A stretch of DNA of 58,170 bases from Nonomuraea endophytica (GTDB taxonomy: Bacteria > Actinomycetota > Actinomycetes > Streptosporangiales > Streptosporangiaceae): positions 39,831-98,000 of the forward strand of contig NZ_JACHIN010000015.1 in assembly GCF_014203235.1 (NCBI RefSeq). Reading direction: 5' to 3'. Numbering within the stretch: the first letter of the stretch is position 1; each line of letters opens with the position of its first letter. The notes under the pieces are model-generated. The model saw nothing but the letters and a program-made list of their open reading frames with translations. It did no database searches and had not been told where the DNA came from. Positions 1-8,189 of the stretch are shown piece after piece. The translations under genes and the position numbers were made by a program.

Positions 1-105
1 GGCGCGCGGGTGCAGGGCGCGCGGGTGCAGGGCGCGCGGGTGCAGGGCGCGCGGGTGCAGGGCGCGCGGGTGCAGGGCGCGCGGGTGCAGGGCGCGCGGG
101 TGCAG
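1..105. repeat. 15-bp tandem repeat, 7 copies
   Basis: Seven perfect head-to-tail copies of GGCGCGCGGGTGCAG fill the first 105 bases and probably continue beyond the window edge. The array lies downstream of the LRR gene, outside any convincing coding frame. Perfect identity points to recent slippage or expansion. No function can be assigned. Confidence 0.95.
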
Positions 106-180
106 GGCGCGGAAAGCGCAGGAGGAGCGCGACGCAGAGCGCGCGGGGTGCGAGGCGCGGGGTGCGGGGTAGGGGGCGCG

Positions 181-257
181 GGGTGAGGGGTGAGGGGTGA
201 GGGGTGAGGGGTGAGGGATGAGGGGTGAGGGGTGAAGGGTGAAGGGTGCGGGGTGCC
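181..257. repeat. 7-bp tandem repeat, about 11 copies
   Basis: About eleven copies of GGGTGAG (variants GGATGAG, GGGTGAA, GGGTGCG) lie just downstream of the LRR gene stop. The G-runs are on the plus strand, so the strand could form G-rich structures; whether it acts as a terminator for the leftward gene is unknown. Bases 106-180 are a degenerate continuation of similar GC-rich sequence. Confidence 0.9.
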
Positions 258-273
258 GGGGGCGGGAGGGTGG

Positions 274-1206
274 TTAGCGGAGCACCATGCAGCCCGAGGA
301 CCGGAGGCGGTCGAGGATCGGGGGCTCGTCGGCCAGCTTGTTCCAGCGTAGATCCAGCTTGCGCAGGCCCAGTGGCAGCTCGTCCGGGAGGGTGCGTAGC
401 CGGTTGTTGCGCAGGTCGAGTTCGAGCAGGCCGGACGGGAGGGCGGGCAATCGGGACAGCAGGTTGTTCCGCAGGTCGAGGTGGGTCAGTGCCGGCGGCA
501 GAGGGGGCAGTTCGCGGAGCCGGTTCCCCTGAAGATGTAGTTCTCGCAGTCGGCTCAGGCGGGTGAGGGTGGCGGGCAGGGTTTCCAGGCGGTTGTTGTA
601 CAGGCGCAGTTCCACCAGCCCGGCCATGTCGCCGAGGGAGGCGGGCAACGACTCCAGGTGGTTGTCGGTCAGGTTGAGGTACGCCAGGCGGTCCAGCTTG
701 CCCAGTTCCGCCGGTACCTGGGTGAGGCCGTTGTCGCTCAGGTACAGGTAGTCGGTGAGGTTGAGGTCGCCGATCGTGGCGGGCACGGAGGCGATCTGGT
801 TGTGGCCGAGGTCGAGCATGCGTAGCGAGCCCAGCCTGCCGATCGCCGGGGAGATCTCGGTGAGCGCGTTCTCGGCCAGGTTGAGGGTCTCCAGGCCGGT
901 CAGCTCCCACAGCGTGTCGGGGATGGAGGTGAGCCGGTTCCCGCCGACCGCCAGGTGCCTGAGGCCGCTGGGCAAACGTTCGGGGAGGGTGGTGATGGCG
1001 TTGCCGTACAGGAAAAGCACTTCAAGGTACGGCGGGCAAGAAGGCACCCGAGTCAGCAAATTTCCGTCAAGATGCAACTCCCGCAACCCGCTATATCCCG
1101 AAAAATCCGGAACATCCGCCACCCGGTTACCATCCAACACCAACACCGAAACCCCGGCAGGATCCGGCACAGCAGTCAGCCCACGCCAGGCGAGATCAAC
1201 ACGCAT
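274..1206 (-). CDS. Leucine-rich-repeat protein
   Basis: A 310-residue protein made almost entirely of about 13 leucine-rich repeats of 20-23 residues with the pattern LxxLxLxxNxLxxLP. No signal peptide, membrane segment or enzyme domain is visible, so it is probably a cytoplasmic protein-binding solenoid. I chose the ATG at 1206 (MRVDLAWRGL) rather than a GTG 51 bases upstream because the repeat fold begins right after it. It lies 153 bp downstream of the molybdenum hydroxylase operon on the same strand; the gap has short repeats of GGCCCAGAAGCAAGAG. The partner is unknown. LRR proteins of this plain kind are uncommon among actinomycete house-keeping genes. Confidence 0.9.
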   Translation of the reverse strand: MRVDLAWRGLTAVPDPAGVSVLVLDGNRVADVPDFSGYSGLRELHLDGNLLTRVPSCPPYLEVLFLYGNAITTLPERLPSGLRHLAVGGNRLTSIPDTLWELTGLETLNLAENALTEISPAIGRLGSLRMLDLGHNQIASVPATIGDLNLTDYLYLSDNGLTQVPAELGKLDRLAYLNLTDNHLESLPASLGDMAGLVELRLYNNRLETLPATLTRLSRLRELHLQGNRLRELPPLPPALTHLDLRNNLLSRLPALPSGLLELDLRNNRLRTLPDELPLGLRKLDLRWNKLADEPPILDRLRSSGCMVLR

Positions 1207-1359
1207 GCCGCAGGAGCCTAGCGGCTCCAGCCCCGGGCCCCACCGGCCCCGAACCAAGAGCGGGCCGACGTCGAGCCGGGGCCTACCGGCCCAGAAGCAA
1301 GAGTCGGGGCGGCGACGTAATGGCCCAGAAGCAAGAGCGGGCCGGCCCGGAAGCGGGAC

Positions 1360-3729
1360 CTAGCGGTCCCCGGGAGCAGGACGCTCCCGCAGGTGGTACA
1401 GGTCAGACGGCGAGATGGGCATCCGGTCGATGTCGAACCCCTCAGCATCCTCCAGAGCCGAAGCGATCACCGCCGACACCGGAATCACCCCAGCCTCCCC
1501 CGCCCCCTTGATCCCCAAGGGGTTCAACGGCGAAGGCGTCTCCAGATGAGCCGTCTCGATCCGCGGAATCTCACTCGCATAGGGCATCAGAAAGTCCATG
1601 AACGAGGCGTTGAGCAGCTGCCCATCCGAGTCATAAGCCATCCGCTCATAAAGGGCGCCCCCAATCCCCTGGGCAACCCCACCATGCACCTGCCCCTCGA
1701 CGATCATCGGATTGACCAGCCGCCCACAGTCATGCACCACCGCATAACGCAGAATCCGGATCTCCGCGGTGTCAGGATCGGTCTCCACGATCGCCGCGTG
1801 CATCCCCGCCGCGAAAGTAGACCGAAGCGGCGAGTAGAACCCCCGCCCCTCCAGCCCAGGCTCCTCCCCTTCGGCGACAGGCGGCCGATCCACCGGAGTA
1901 GCAGTGGCGAACTGCGTAGCTTTGGCAGTCTCGGCGTCAAAGGAGTACCGAAGCGGATTGGACAGCACGGCCACGGTGGACAGCGGGATCGACGCGGACG
2001 GCGAGCCGACCACGTGCACCAGCCCATCGGCGATGTCGAGATCGGCAGGATCGGCCTCCAGCGCCTCGGCCGCGATCCGCAACGCCTTCTCCCGCACCTT
2101 CCGGCAGGCCAGCGCGATGGCGTTGCCACTGACGACAGCGGCCCGGGAGGCGAAGGTACCCACCGCGTAGCCGAACCGGCGCGTGTCCCCGGTCACCACG
2201 GAGACCTGCGAGAGCGGCACCCCCAGCTCAGAGGCCGCGATCTGCGCGAACACCGTCTCGTGCCCCTGCCCCTGCGAGGTCAGCCCGGTGGAGACGTGCA
2301 CCCGCCCGTCCGAGGTGATCTGCACGTGCCCGCCCTCGTACGGCCCCACCCCGGTCCCCTCGACGTAACAGGCCAGCCCGATGCCCCGATTCGGCGCACG
2401 CTCAAAGGAGTCCCACCCGATCAGCTCCTTGATCATGCGCAGCATCTCGGGATAGTTCCCGCTGTCGTAGACCAGAGGCCGCCCGTCCTGGAAGGTCATG
2501 CGCTGGTCGTAGGGAAACTCCGAGGGCCCGATGAAGTTGGCCGCGCGCACGTCGGCCCGGTCCGTGCCGAGATGCTGGGCGATCTTGTCCATCGTCCGTT
2601 CCATGCAGAAGACGGCCTGCGGCCGCCCCGCGCCCCGGTAAGGCGTGACCTGCACGGTGTTGGTGTAGATGGAGCTGAACTCGACCCGGTAAGACCCGAT
2701 TTTGTACGGCCCGAGCAGCTGCGTGGACGTGACGATCGGCACGATGATCCCGTAAGGCGTGTACGCGCCGTGGTCGTGCAGGATCGTCACCTCCAGCCCC
2801 AGCACCCGCCCGGCGTCGTCGAACCCGACGCGCACGTACTGCACCTGTGCCCGCTCGTGCGCGCTGGCGACGAAGTGCTCGCGCCGGTCCTCGGCCCACT
2901 TGACCTCGCGCCCGAGCGTCATGGCCGCCCACGGCACCAGGACCTCCTCCGGCCACGGATGCACGATCTTGACGCCGAACCCGCCGCCCACGTCGGGCGC
3001 GATCACCTCGACCTGGGGCAGCGGCAGCCCGAGCTTCGCCGCGATCGCCATCCTGACGCTGGTGGAGGTCTGGGTGCTGGAGTAGACGCGCAGGTCGCGG
3101 CCGTCCCAGCGGGCGTACACACCGCGGCCCTCCAGCGGCATGCTGGCGCTGCGCTCGATGTCCAGCCGGAACGCGAGCGTGTGCGGCGAGGTCTCGATGC
3201 ACTCCCTGGCGCTCGCGCCGCCGATCGAGGCGACCTCCTGGACGAGGTGGGCGCCCAGGTTGGCGGGCACGTCCTCGTGCACGAGCCGGGAGCCCTGCGC
3301 GGCCTCCTCCAGGCCCACGACCGGCTTGAGCGGCTCGTAGTCGACCTCGATCAGCGCGCAGACGTCCTCGGCCAGGTAGCGGTCGGTGGCCACGACCATG
3401 ACGACGGGCTCGCCGACGTGCCGGACGGTCTCCTTGGCCAGGGGGTAGGCGGTGCGGCCGTGGGTGAGGGCCGGGTGCGGGATGAGCAGGGGAAGCGGCT
3501 CGGCCACCCGGGGCGGCAGGTCCTCCCAGGTGTAGATGGCGACCAGGCCCTCGACGTCGAGGGCCGCGGTGACGTCGATGTCGCGGATGCGGGCGTGCGC
3601 GTGCGGCGAGCGGACGAACGCGGCGGCCAGCGCCTCGCGACCCAGATCGTCCAGGTAGCGTCCCTGGCCGGTCAGCAGGCGCGCGTCCTCCACCCGCTGA
3701 ACCGGCTCGCCGAACAACCGCGTGCTCAC
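1360..3729 (-). CDS. Molybdenum hydroxylase, Mo-cofactor large subunit (XDH/CO dehydrogenase family)
   Basis: This 789-residue protein is the molybdopterin-binding subunit of a xanthine dehydrogenase-family hydroxylase. It has an N-terminal Ald_Xan_dh domain (about 15-130) followed by the Mo-binding domains. The cofactor loop GGGFGVK lies near 248-254, YRGAGRPQA near 364-372, and the catalytic Glu is in KGAGEAG near 745. The YRGAGR loop is the one seen in so-called form II CoxL-like proteins, not the Cys-containing loop of true CO dehydrogenase. GTG start at 3729 overlaps the stop of the 2Fe-2S gene by 4 bases (GTGA). The purine permeases and PucR nearby suggest a purine or related N-heterocycle as substrate; this is inference. 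Confidence 0.93.
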   Translation of the reverse strand: MSTRLFGEPVQRVEDARLLTGQGRYLDDLGREALAAAFVRSPHAHARIRDIDVTAALDVEGLVAIYTWEDLPPRVAEPLPLLIPHPALTHGRTAYPLAKETVRHVGEPVVMVVATDRYLAEDVCALIEVDYEPLKPVVGLEEAAQGSRLVHEDVPANLGAHLVQEVASIGGASARECIETSPHTLAFRLDIERSASMPLEGRGVYARWDGRDLRVYSSTQTSTSVRMAIAAKLGLPLPQVEVIAPDVGGGFGVKIVHPWPEEVLVPWAAMTLGREVKWAEDRREHFVASAHERAQVQYVRVGFDDAGRVLGLEVTILHDHGAYTPYGIIVPIVTSTQLLGPYKIGSYRVEFSSIYTNTVQVTPYRGAGRPQAVFCMERTMDKIAQHLGTDRADVRAANFIGPSEFPYDQRMTFQDGRPLVYDSGNYPEMLRMIKELIGWDSFERAPNRGIGLACYVEGTGVGPYEGGHVQITSDGRVHVSTGLTSQGQGHETVFAQIAASELGVPLSQVSVVTGDTRRFGYAVGTFASRAAVVSGNAIALACRKVREKALRIAAEALEADPADLDIADGLVHVVGSPSASIPLSTVAVLSNPLRYSFDAETAKATQFATATPVDRPPVAEGEEPGLEGRGFYSPLRSTFAAGMHAAIVETDPDTAEIRILRYAVVHDCGRLVNPMIVEGQVHGGVAQGIGGALYERMAYDSDGQLLNASFMDFLMPYASEIPRIETAHLETPSPLNPLGIKGAGEAGVIPVSAVIASALEDAEGFDIDRMPISPSDLYHLRERPAPGDR

Positions 3730-4205
3730 GACTCCTCCGCCATCAGGTCCGCCGCCCGGTGCACGGCTTTGATGATGTTCTGGTACCCGGTGCACCGGCA
3801 CAGGTTGCCCGACACCCCTTCGACCACTTCCTCCTCGGTCGGCGCCGGGTTCTCCCTGAGCAGCGCCGTCACCGTGCACAGGAACCCCGGCGTGCAGAAC
3901 CCGCACTGCAGCCCATGGCACTCCGCGAACGCCCGCTGCACCGCCGACATCCCGTCCGGCCCGGCCAGCCCCTCGACCGTGGTGATCTCCTGCCCGTCCA
4001 CCGTGACCGCGAACGTCAGGCAGGACCGCACCGGCTCCCCGTCCAGCAGCACCGTGCAGCACCCGCACACGCCGTGCTCGCATCCGACGTGCGTCCCGGT
4101 CAGCCCGAGGTCGTGGCGCAGGCAGTCCGACAGCAGCCGCCGCGCCGGGACGCTCACCCGCCGCGCCACCCCGTTCACGACGAGCGTGATCTCGTGCCCG
4201 CTCAA
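3726..4205 (-). CDS. Molybdenum hydroxylase, 2Fe-2S small subunit
   Basis: A 159-residue protein with the two iron-sulfur sites of the family: plant-ferredoxin-type cluster Cys at 42, 47, 50 and 62, and the C-terminal helical cluster with Cys at 101, 104, 136 and 138 (NLCRCTGY). It passes electrons from the Mo site to FAD. The start is an unusual TTG at 4205 that overlaps the stop of the FAD subunit (TTGA) and follows a strong GGGGGAGGG ribosome-binding site, so translational coupling is likely. Length is normal for the family (150-170). Confidence 0.95.
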   Translation of the reverse strand: MSGHEITLVVNGVARRVSVPARRLLSDCLRHDLGLTGTHVGCEHGVCGCCTVLLDGEPVRSCLTFAVTVDGQEITTVEGLAGPDGMSAVQRAFAECHGLQCGFCTPGFLCTVTALLRENPAPTEEEVVEGVSGNLCRCTGYQNIIKAVHRAADLMAEES

Positions 4206-5071
4206 CCGCCCTCCCCCTCGCCGTCGTCACTGCCCGCGCTGCGGGCGGCCGCGCGCAGCGCCCGCTCGGTCAGGACCCCCAGCAGATGCCGCCGGTACTC
4301 GGCCGTCGCGTGGATGTCCGCCTCGGGCTCCGCCTCATCCTGTACGGCACGCGCCGCGGAAGCCCAGTCGGCGCCGTGCCCGGACACGTCCAACACGAGC
4401 GGCACCGGGCCGACCCCGATGCACGCCACCCGGGCCGCCGACACCCGCAGATCCTCGTCCAGGACGACCAGCGCGCACACGCCGGCCAGCGCGTAGTCGC
4501 CGTGCCTGCGGGCCACCTCGGCGAAGGCCGTCCCGGATCGCGCGCCGAGGGCGGGGAAGAACGCGGACACGGCCAGTTCGCCGGGCCGGATGGCCGCCTC
4601 CATCGGGCCGACGAAGAAGTCCCGCGCCGCCACCTCGCGCTCGGCGCCGCGGGCGGCCAGCCGTACCGAACCTCCGAGAAGGGCGAGGACGGCCGGCAGT
4701 TCCGCGGCCGGGTCGGCGTGCACGAGGCTGCCCACGACGGTGCCGCGGCTGCGGATGGCGGGGTGCGCGACGAGCCCCAGGGCCTGCCGCAGCAGCGGCT
4801 GGACCGCGGCGACCGGCGCGGAGCGGAAGATCTGCGCGTGCCTGGCCAGCGCGCCCACCCGCACCCCGCGCGCGGTGGTCTCGACGGCGGCCAGCGCGCT
4901 GACGCGGTTGATGTCGACGAGGTGCGCCGGGGCGGCCAGGCGCATGTTGAGCATGGGGATCAGGCTCTGGCCGCCGGCGAGCACCTTGCCCTCGGCCCCG
5001 GCCTCGGCCAGGGCGTCGAGGGCCGCGTCCACCTCGCGGGGCGCGTGGTACTCGAACGGGGCGGGCTTCAC
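4202..5071 (-). CDS. Molybdenum hydroxylase, FAD-binding medium subunit
   Basis: A 289-residue FAD-binding subunit with the signature AGGQSLIPMLNMR near 32-44 and the second FAD loop GSLVHADPAAE near 110-120. It reoxidises the complex by passing electrons to an acceptor. GTG start at 5071 overlaps the permease stop (GTGA). The gene order FAD, 2Fe-2S, Mo is the coxMSL order rather than that of many purine-specific xdh operons, where FAD and 2Fe-2S are often fused. Confidence 0.95.
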   Translation of the reverse strand: MKPAPFEYHAPREVDAALDALAEAGAEGKVLAGGQSLIPMLNMRLAAPAHLVDINRVSALAAVETTARGVRVGALARHAQIFRSAPVAAVQPLLRQALGLVAHPAIRSRGTVVGSLVHADPAAELPAVLALLGGSVRLAARGAEREVAARDFFVGPMEAAIRPGELAVSAFFPALGARSGTAFAEVARRHGDYALAGVCALVVLDEDLRVSAARVACIGVGPVPLVLDVSGHGADWASAARAVQDEAEPEADIHATAEYRRHLLGVLTERALRAAARSAGSDDGEGEGG

Positions 5072-6423
5072 CCGGCGGTCTCCCTGATCTCGGCGGGCCG
5101 ACCGGCGATCCATCTCAGCAGGTGGTAGCCGCCGACCACGACGATGGTGCCGAACGCGATGCCCTGCAGCCGGAACTCCTCGGTGATGATCTGCTCGACC
5201 GGGCCGATCGCCAGGATGATGCCGGCGCCGATGGGCACCATGTTCACGGGGTCGGCGAAGTCCACTCTGTTCTCCACCCAGATCTTGGCTCCGAGCAGGC
5301 CGATCATCCCATAGAGGATGACCGTGACGCCGCCCAGCACGCCGCCGGGCGTGGCGGCGACCAGCGCGCCGAACTTCGGGCACAGGCCGAACAGGATCGC
5401 GATGACGCCGGCGATGTAGTAGGCGGCGGTGGAGTAGACGCGGGTGGCGGCCATGACGCCGATGTTCTCGGCGTAGGTGGTGGTGGGCGAGCCGCCCACG
5501 GCGCTGGTCACGACGGTGCCGATGCCGTCGGCGGCGACGGCGCGGCCCACGTACGGGTCGACGTCGGTCTTGGTCATCTCGCCGACGGCCTTGACGTGGC
5601 CGATGTTCTCCGCGATCAGCGCGATGACGGCGGGCAGGACGAGCAGGACCGCGCCGAACCTGATGTCGGGCCCGTGGAAGCTCGGCAGCCCGATCCAGTC
5701 GGCCTGGGCGACGGAGGAGAGGTTGACCCTCGGGTGCGTGTCGATCTTGCCGGTGGCGGCGTTGAACGCGGTGACGTTGCCGAAGACCTTGTCCACGCCC
5801 CACGACAGCAGGAATCCGGCGACCAGGCCGACCAGGATGCCGATCCGGCCGATGAACCCCTTGAACGCCACGATCACCACGAACGTGATCGCCATCGTGA
5901 CCAGGGCCATCCACTGGTCCTGCGGCCAGTAGACGTCGGCCACGACGAACGCGAGCCCGAACCCGATGAGCATGACGACGGCGCCGGTCACGACCGGCGG
6001 GAAGATGCGGTGGATGACCTGCACGCCGAGGAAGTGGATGGCCAGCCCCGCGAGGGCCAGCACGATCCCCGCCACCAGGATCGCGCCGGTGACGATGGCG
6101 TCGGCGGCCGGGGTGTCGCCGCCCATGAGCGCCCTGATGGCGATTACGCCGCCGACGAACGAGGCGCTGGTGCCCAGGTAGCTGGGCACCTTCCCCTTCA
6201 CGATCAGCAGGAACAGGATGGTGGCGACGCCGGACATCATGATGGCGACGTTCGGATCCAGGCCCATCACGAGCGGGAAGACGAAGGTCGCGCCGAACAT
6301 CGCGATCACGTGCTGGGCGCCGAACCCGACCATTCTCGGCCAGGTCAGGCGCTCGTCGGGCCTGACGACCTCGCCGGGAGCCAGGTGTTTTCCGTCGCCC
6401 TGTTTGGTCCAACCCAAAACCAT
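5068..6423 (-). CDS. NCS2-family purine/uracil permease (copy 2)
   Basis: A 451-residue polytopic inner-membrane protein of the nucleobase:cation symporter-2 family (uracil-xanthine permease) with about 12-14 hydrophobic segments. The family motif region GFGAQHVIAMFGATFVFP is near the start, and AENIGHVKAVGEMT and the central TTTYAENIGVMAATRVYS are clear. Start chosen at ATG 6423 (MVLGWTKQ), preceded by an AAGGGG ribosome-binding site; an upstream in-frame start would add an Arg/Pro-rich extension. It is translationally coupled to the FAD subunit, which argues that it imports the hydroxylase's substrate. It is a close paralogue of the next gene upstream. Confidence 0.94.
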   Translation of the reverse strand: MVLGWTKQGDGKHLAPGEVVRPDERLTWPRMVGFGAQHVIAMFGATFVFPLVMGLDPNVAIMMSGVATILFLLIVKGKVPSYLGTSASFVGGVIAIRALMGGDTPAADAIVTGAILVAGIVLALAGLAIHFLGVQVIHRIFPPVVTGAVVMLIGFGLAFVVADVYWPQDQWMALVTMAITFVVIVAFKGFIGRIGILVGLVAGFLLSWGVDKVFGNVTAFNAATGKIDTHPRVNLSSVAQADWIGLPSFHGPDIRFGAVLLVLPAVIALIAENIGHVKAVGEMTKTDVDPYVGRAVAADGIGTVVTSAVGGSPTTTYAENIGVMAATRVYSTAAYYIAGVIAILFGLCPKFGALVAATPGGVLGGVTVILYGMIGLLGAKIWVENRVDFADPVNMVPIGAGIILAIGPVEQIITEEFRLQGIAFGTIVVVGGYHLLRWIAGRPAEIRETAG

Positions 6424-6573
6424 GAGAGCCCCTTTTCTACCGGGCCGTCGGTTCGGTGGCCGCCCCGCAGGCTCCTCCGCGGCGGTTCCTCGCTTGTCGG
6501 GCACATTAGGCCCGATGTCACTGTCCTACACCGTCATGATCTGCCAAAGCTGGGCCGATGACCAGAGGCGCCG

Positions 6574-7881
6574 TTACCGGCGCACCGCCCTGAGCACGTG
6601 GTACCCCACCAGGAGGACGATCGTGCCGAGCGTGATGCCGCCGAGCGAGAAGGTCTGGGTGACGGGGAAGGCGACCGGGCCGATCGCGCAGATGATCCCG
6701 GCGCCGACCGGGACCATGTTGGCCGGCTCGGCGAGGTTCACCTTGTTCTCGATCCAGATCTTGGCGCCGAGCAGGCCGATCATGCCGTAGAGGATCGTGG
6801 TGACGCCGCCCAGCACGCCGCCGGGCGTGGCGGCGACCAGCGCGCCGAACTTCGGGCACAGGCCGAACAGGATCGCGATCACCGCGGCGATGTAGTAGGC
6901 GGCGGTGGAGTAGACGCGGGTGGCGGCCATGACGCCGATGTTCTCGGCGTACGTCGTGGTGGCAGAGCCGCCGACCGAGGTGGCGACCACGGTGCCGACG
7001 CCGTCGGCCATGACCGCGCGGCCCATGTACTTGTCGACGTCCGCGCCGGTCATCTCGCCGACGGCCTTGACGTGGCCGACGTTCTCCGCGATGAGCGCGA
7101 TCACCACCGGGAGGCAGACCAGGATCGCGGAGACCTCGAAGACCGGCCCGTGCAGCTTGGGCAGGCCGATCCAGTCGGCCTGGGCGACGGCGTCCAGGTT
7201 GACGCGCAGGTGCTCGCTCACCTTCCCGTCCCCGCCGGGCGCGGTGATCGGCCCGCCGATCAGGTCCCAGGCCCACGACAGCACGAACCCGAACACCAGG
7301 CCGAGCAGCACCCCGATCCGGCCGAGGAACCCGCGCAGGACCCCGATGAACACGAACGAGGCCGCCATGGTCAGCAGCGCGACCCAGGGATCCTGGGGCC
7401 AGTAGACGTCCGCCGCCACGTACGCCATGCCGAACCCGATCAGCATGACCATGCCCCCGGTCACCACCGGCGGGAAGATCCGGTGGATGACCTGGACCCC
7501 CAGCAGGTGGATGGCCAGACCCGCCAGCGCCAGCACCACGCCGACCGCGAGCAGCGACCCGGTCACCGTGGCGCTGTCGCCGCCCACGGCCCTGATCGCG
7601 ACCACCGCGCCCACGAACGAGGCGCTGGAGCCGACGTAGCTGGGCACCTTCCCCTGCACGATCAGCAGGAACAGGATCGTCGCGACGCCGGACATCATCA
7701 CGGCCAGGTTCGCGTCCAGGCCCATGACCAGCGGGAACACGAACGTCGCGCCGAACATGGCGATCACGTGCTGGGCGCCGAACCCGATCATCCTGGGCCA
7801 GGTCAGCCGCTCGTCCGGCTTGACCACCTCACCCGGCGCGAGCCGCTTCCCGTCGCCGTGCAGCTTCCACCCGAACGCCAT
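6574..7881 (-). CDS. NCS2-family purine/uracil permease (copy 1)
   Basis: A 435-residue NCS2 permease highly similar to its neighbour: the two share runs of 60-80 identical bases around the TTTYAENIGVM and GLCPKFGALVAATPGG segments, while loops (for example near residues 215-235, GGPITAPGGDGKV) differ. ATG at 7881. It is separated from copy 2 by 150 bp that include a small CGGGC/GCCCG hairpin at 6498-6514. Two paralogues side by side suggest import of two related nucleobases, or dosage. The 87 bp upstream may hold the operon promoter. Confidence 0.94.
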   Translation of the reverse strand: MAFGWKLHGDGKRLAPGEVVKPDERLTWPRMIGFGAQHVIAMFGATFVFPLVMGLDANLAVMMSGVATILFLLIVQGKVPSYVGSSASFVGAVVAIRAVGGDSATVTGSLLAVGVVLALAGLAIHLLGVQVIHRIFPPVVTGGMVMLIGFGMAYVAADVYWPQDPWVALLTMAASFVFIGVLRGFLGRIGVLLGLVFGFVLSWAWDLIGGPITAPGGDGKVSEHLRVNLDAVAQADWIGLPKLHGPVFEVSAILVCLPVVIALIAENVGHVKAVGEMTGADVDKYMGRAVMADGVGTVVATSVGGSATTTYAENIGVMAATRVYSTAAYYIAAVIAILFGLCPKFGALVAATPGGVLGGVTTILYGMIGLLGAKIWIENKVNLAEPANMVPVGAGIICAIGPVAFPVTQTFSLGGITLGTIVLLVGYHVLRAVRR

Positions 7882-7968
7882 CTTGCCTGCCCTTGCCTCT
7901 TACCAGCGGAGATGTCTCCTATTTGATGTCGGAGAGCACAATAGAGGCAGGAGTGACACGCGTGGTCG

Positions 7969-8178
7969 TCAGGCCACGTGAATGGTGAAGCCGTCTCCGG
8001 CGACCACCTGGCCGGAGCGGATCTTGCGGGTCTTGCGGAGCTCGACCTCCCCGTCGACGTAGACCATGCCCTCGGCGATGAGGTGCTTGGCCATGCCGCC
8101 CGTGTCGGTGACGCCGCAGTACTTCAGCAGGTCGCACAGCGGGATGAAGTCAGAGTTCAGCTCGAAGTCCAGGTCCAC
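7969..8178 (-). CDS. Small S4-domain RNA-binding protein (YbcJ-like)
   Basis: A 69-residue single-domain protein matching small YbcJ-like S4 proteins: the segment LCDLLKYCGVTDTGGMAKHL and the hallmark VYVDGEVELRKTRKI are typical of the S4 RNA-binding fold. GTG start at 8178 lies 11 bp downstream of the pucR stop, so the two are probably co-transcribed. Why an S4 protein sits between PucR and purine permeases is unclear; the association may be incidental. Confidence 0.9.
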   Translation of the reverse strand: MDLDFELNSDFIPLCDLLKYCGVTDTGGMAKHLIAEGMVYVDGEVELRKTRKIRSGQVVAGDGFTIHVA

Positions 8179-8189
8179 AACGGCACAGC

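Noticed and set aside
1..257. CRISPR or telomere-like array
   Set aside because: Units are 15 and 7 bp, head to tail, with no spacers.
1393..4902. Very long open frame on the plus strand over the hydroxylase genes
   Set aside because: It is opposite the well-supported hydroxylase subunits and its translation is Arg/His/Pro-rich with no domain; an effect of high GC codon use.
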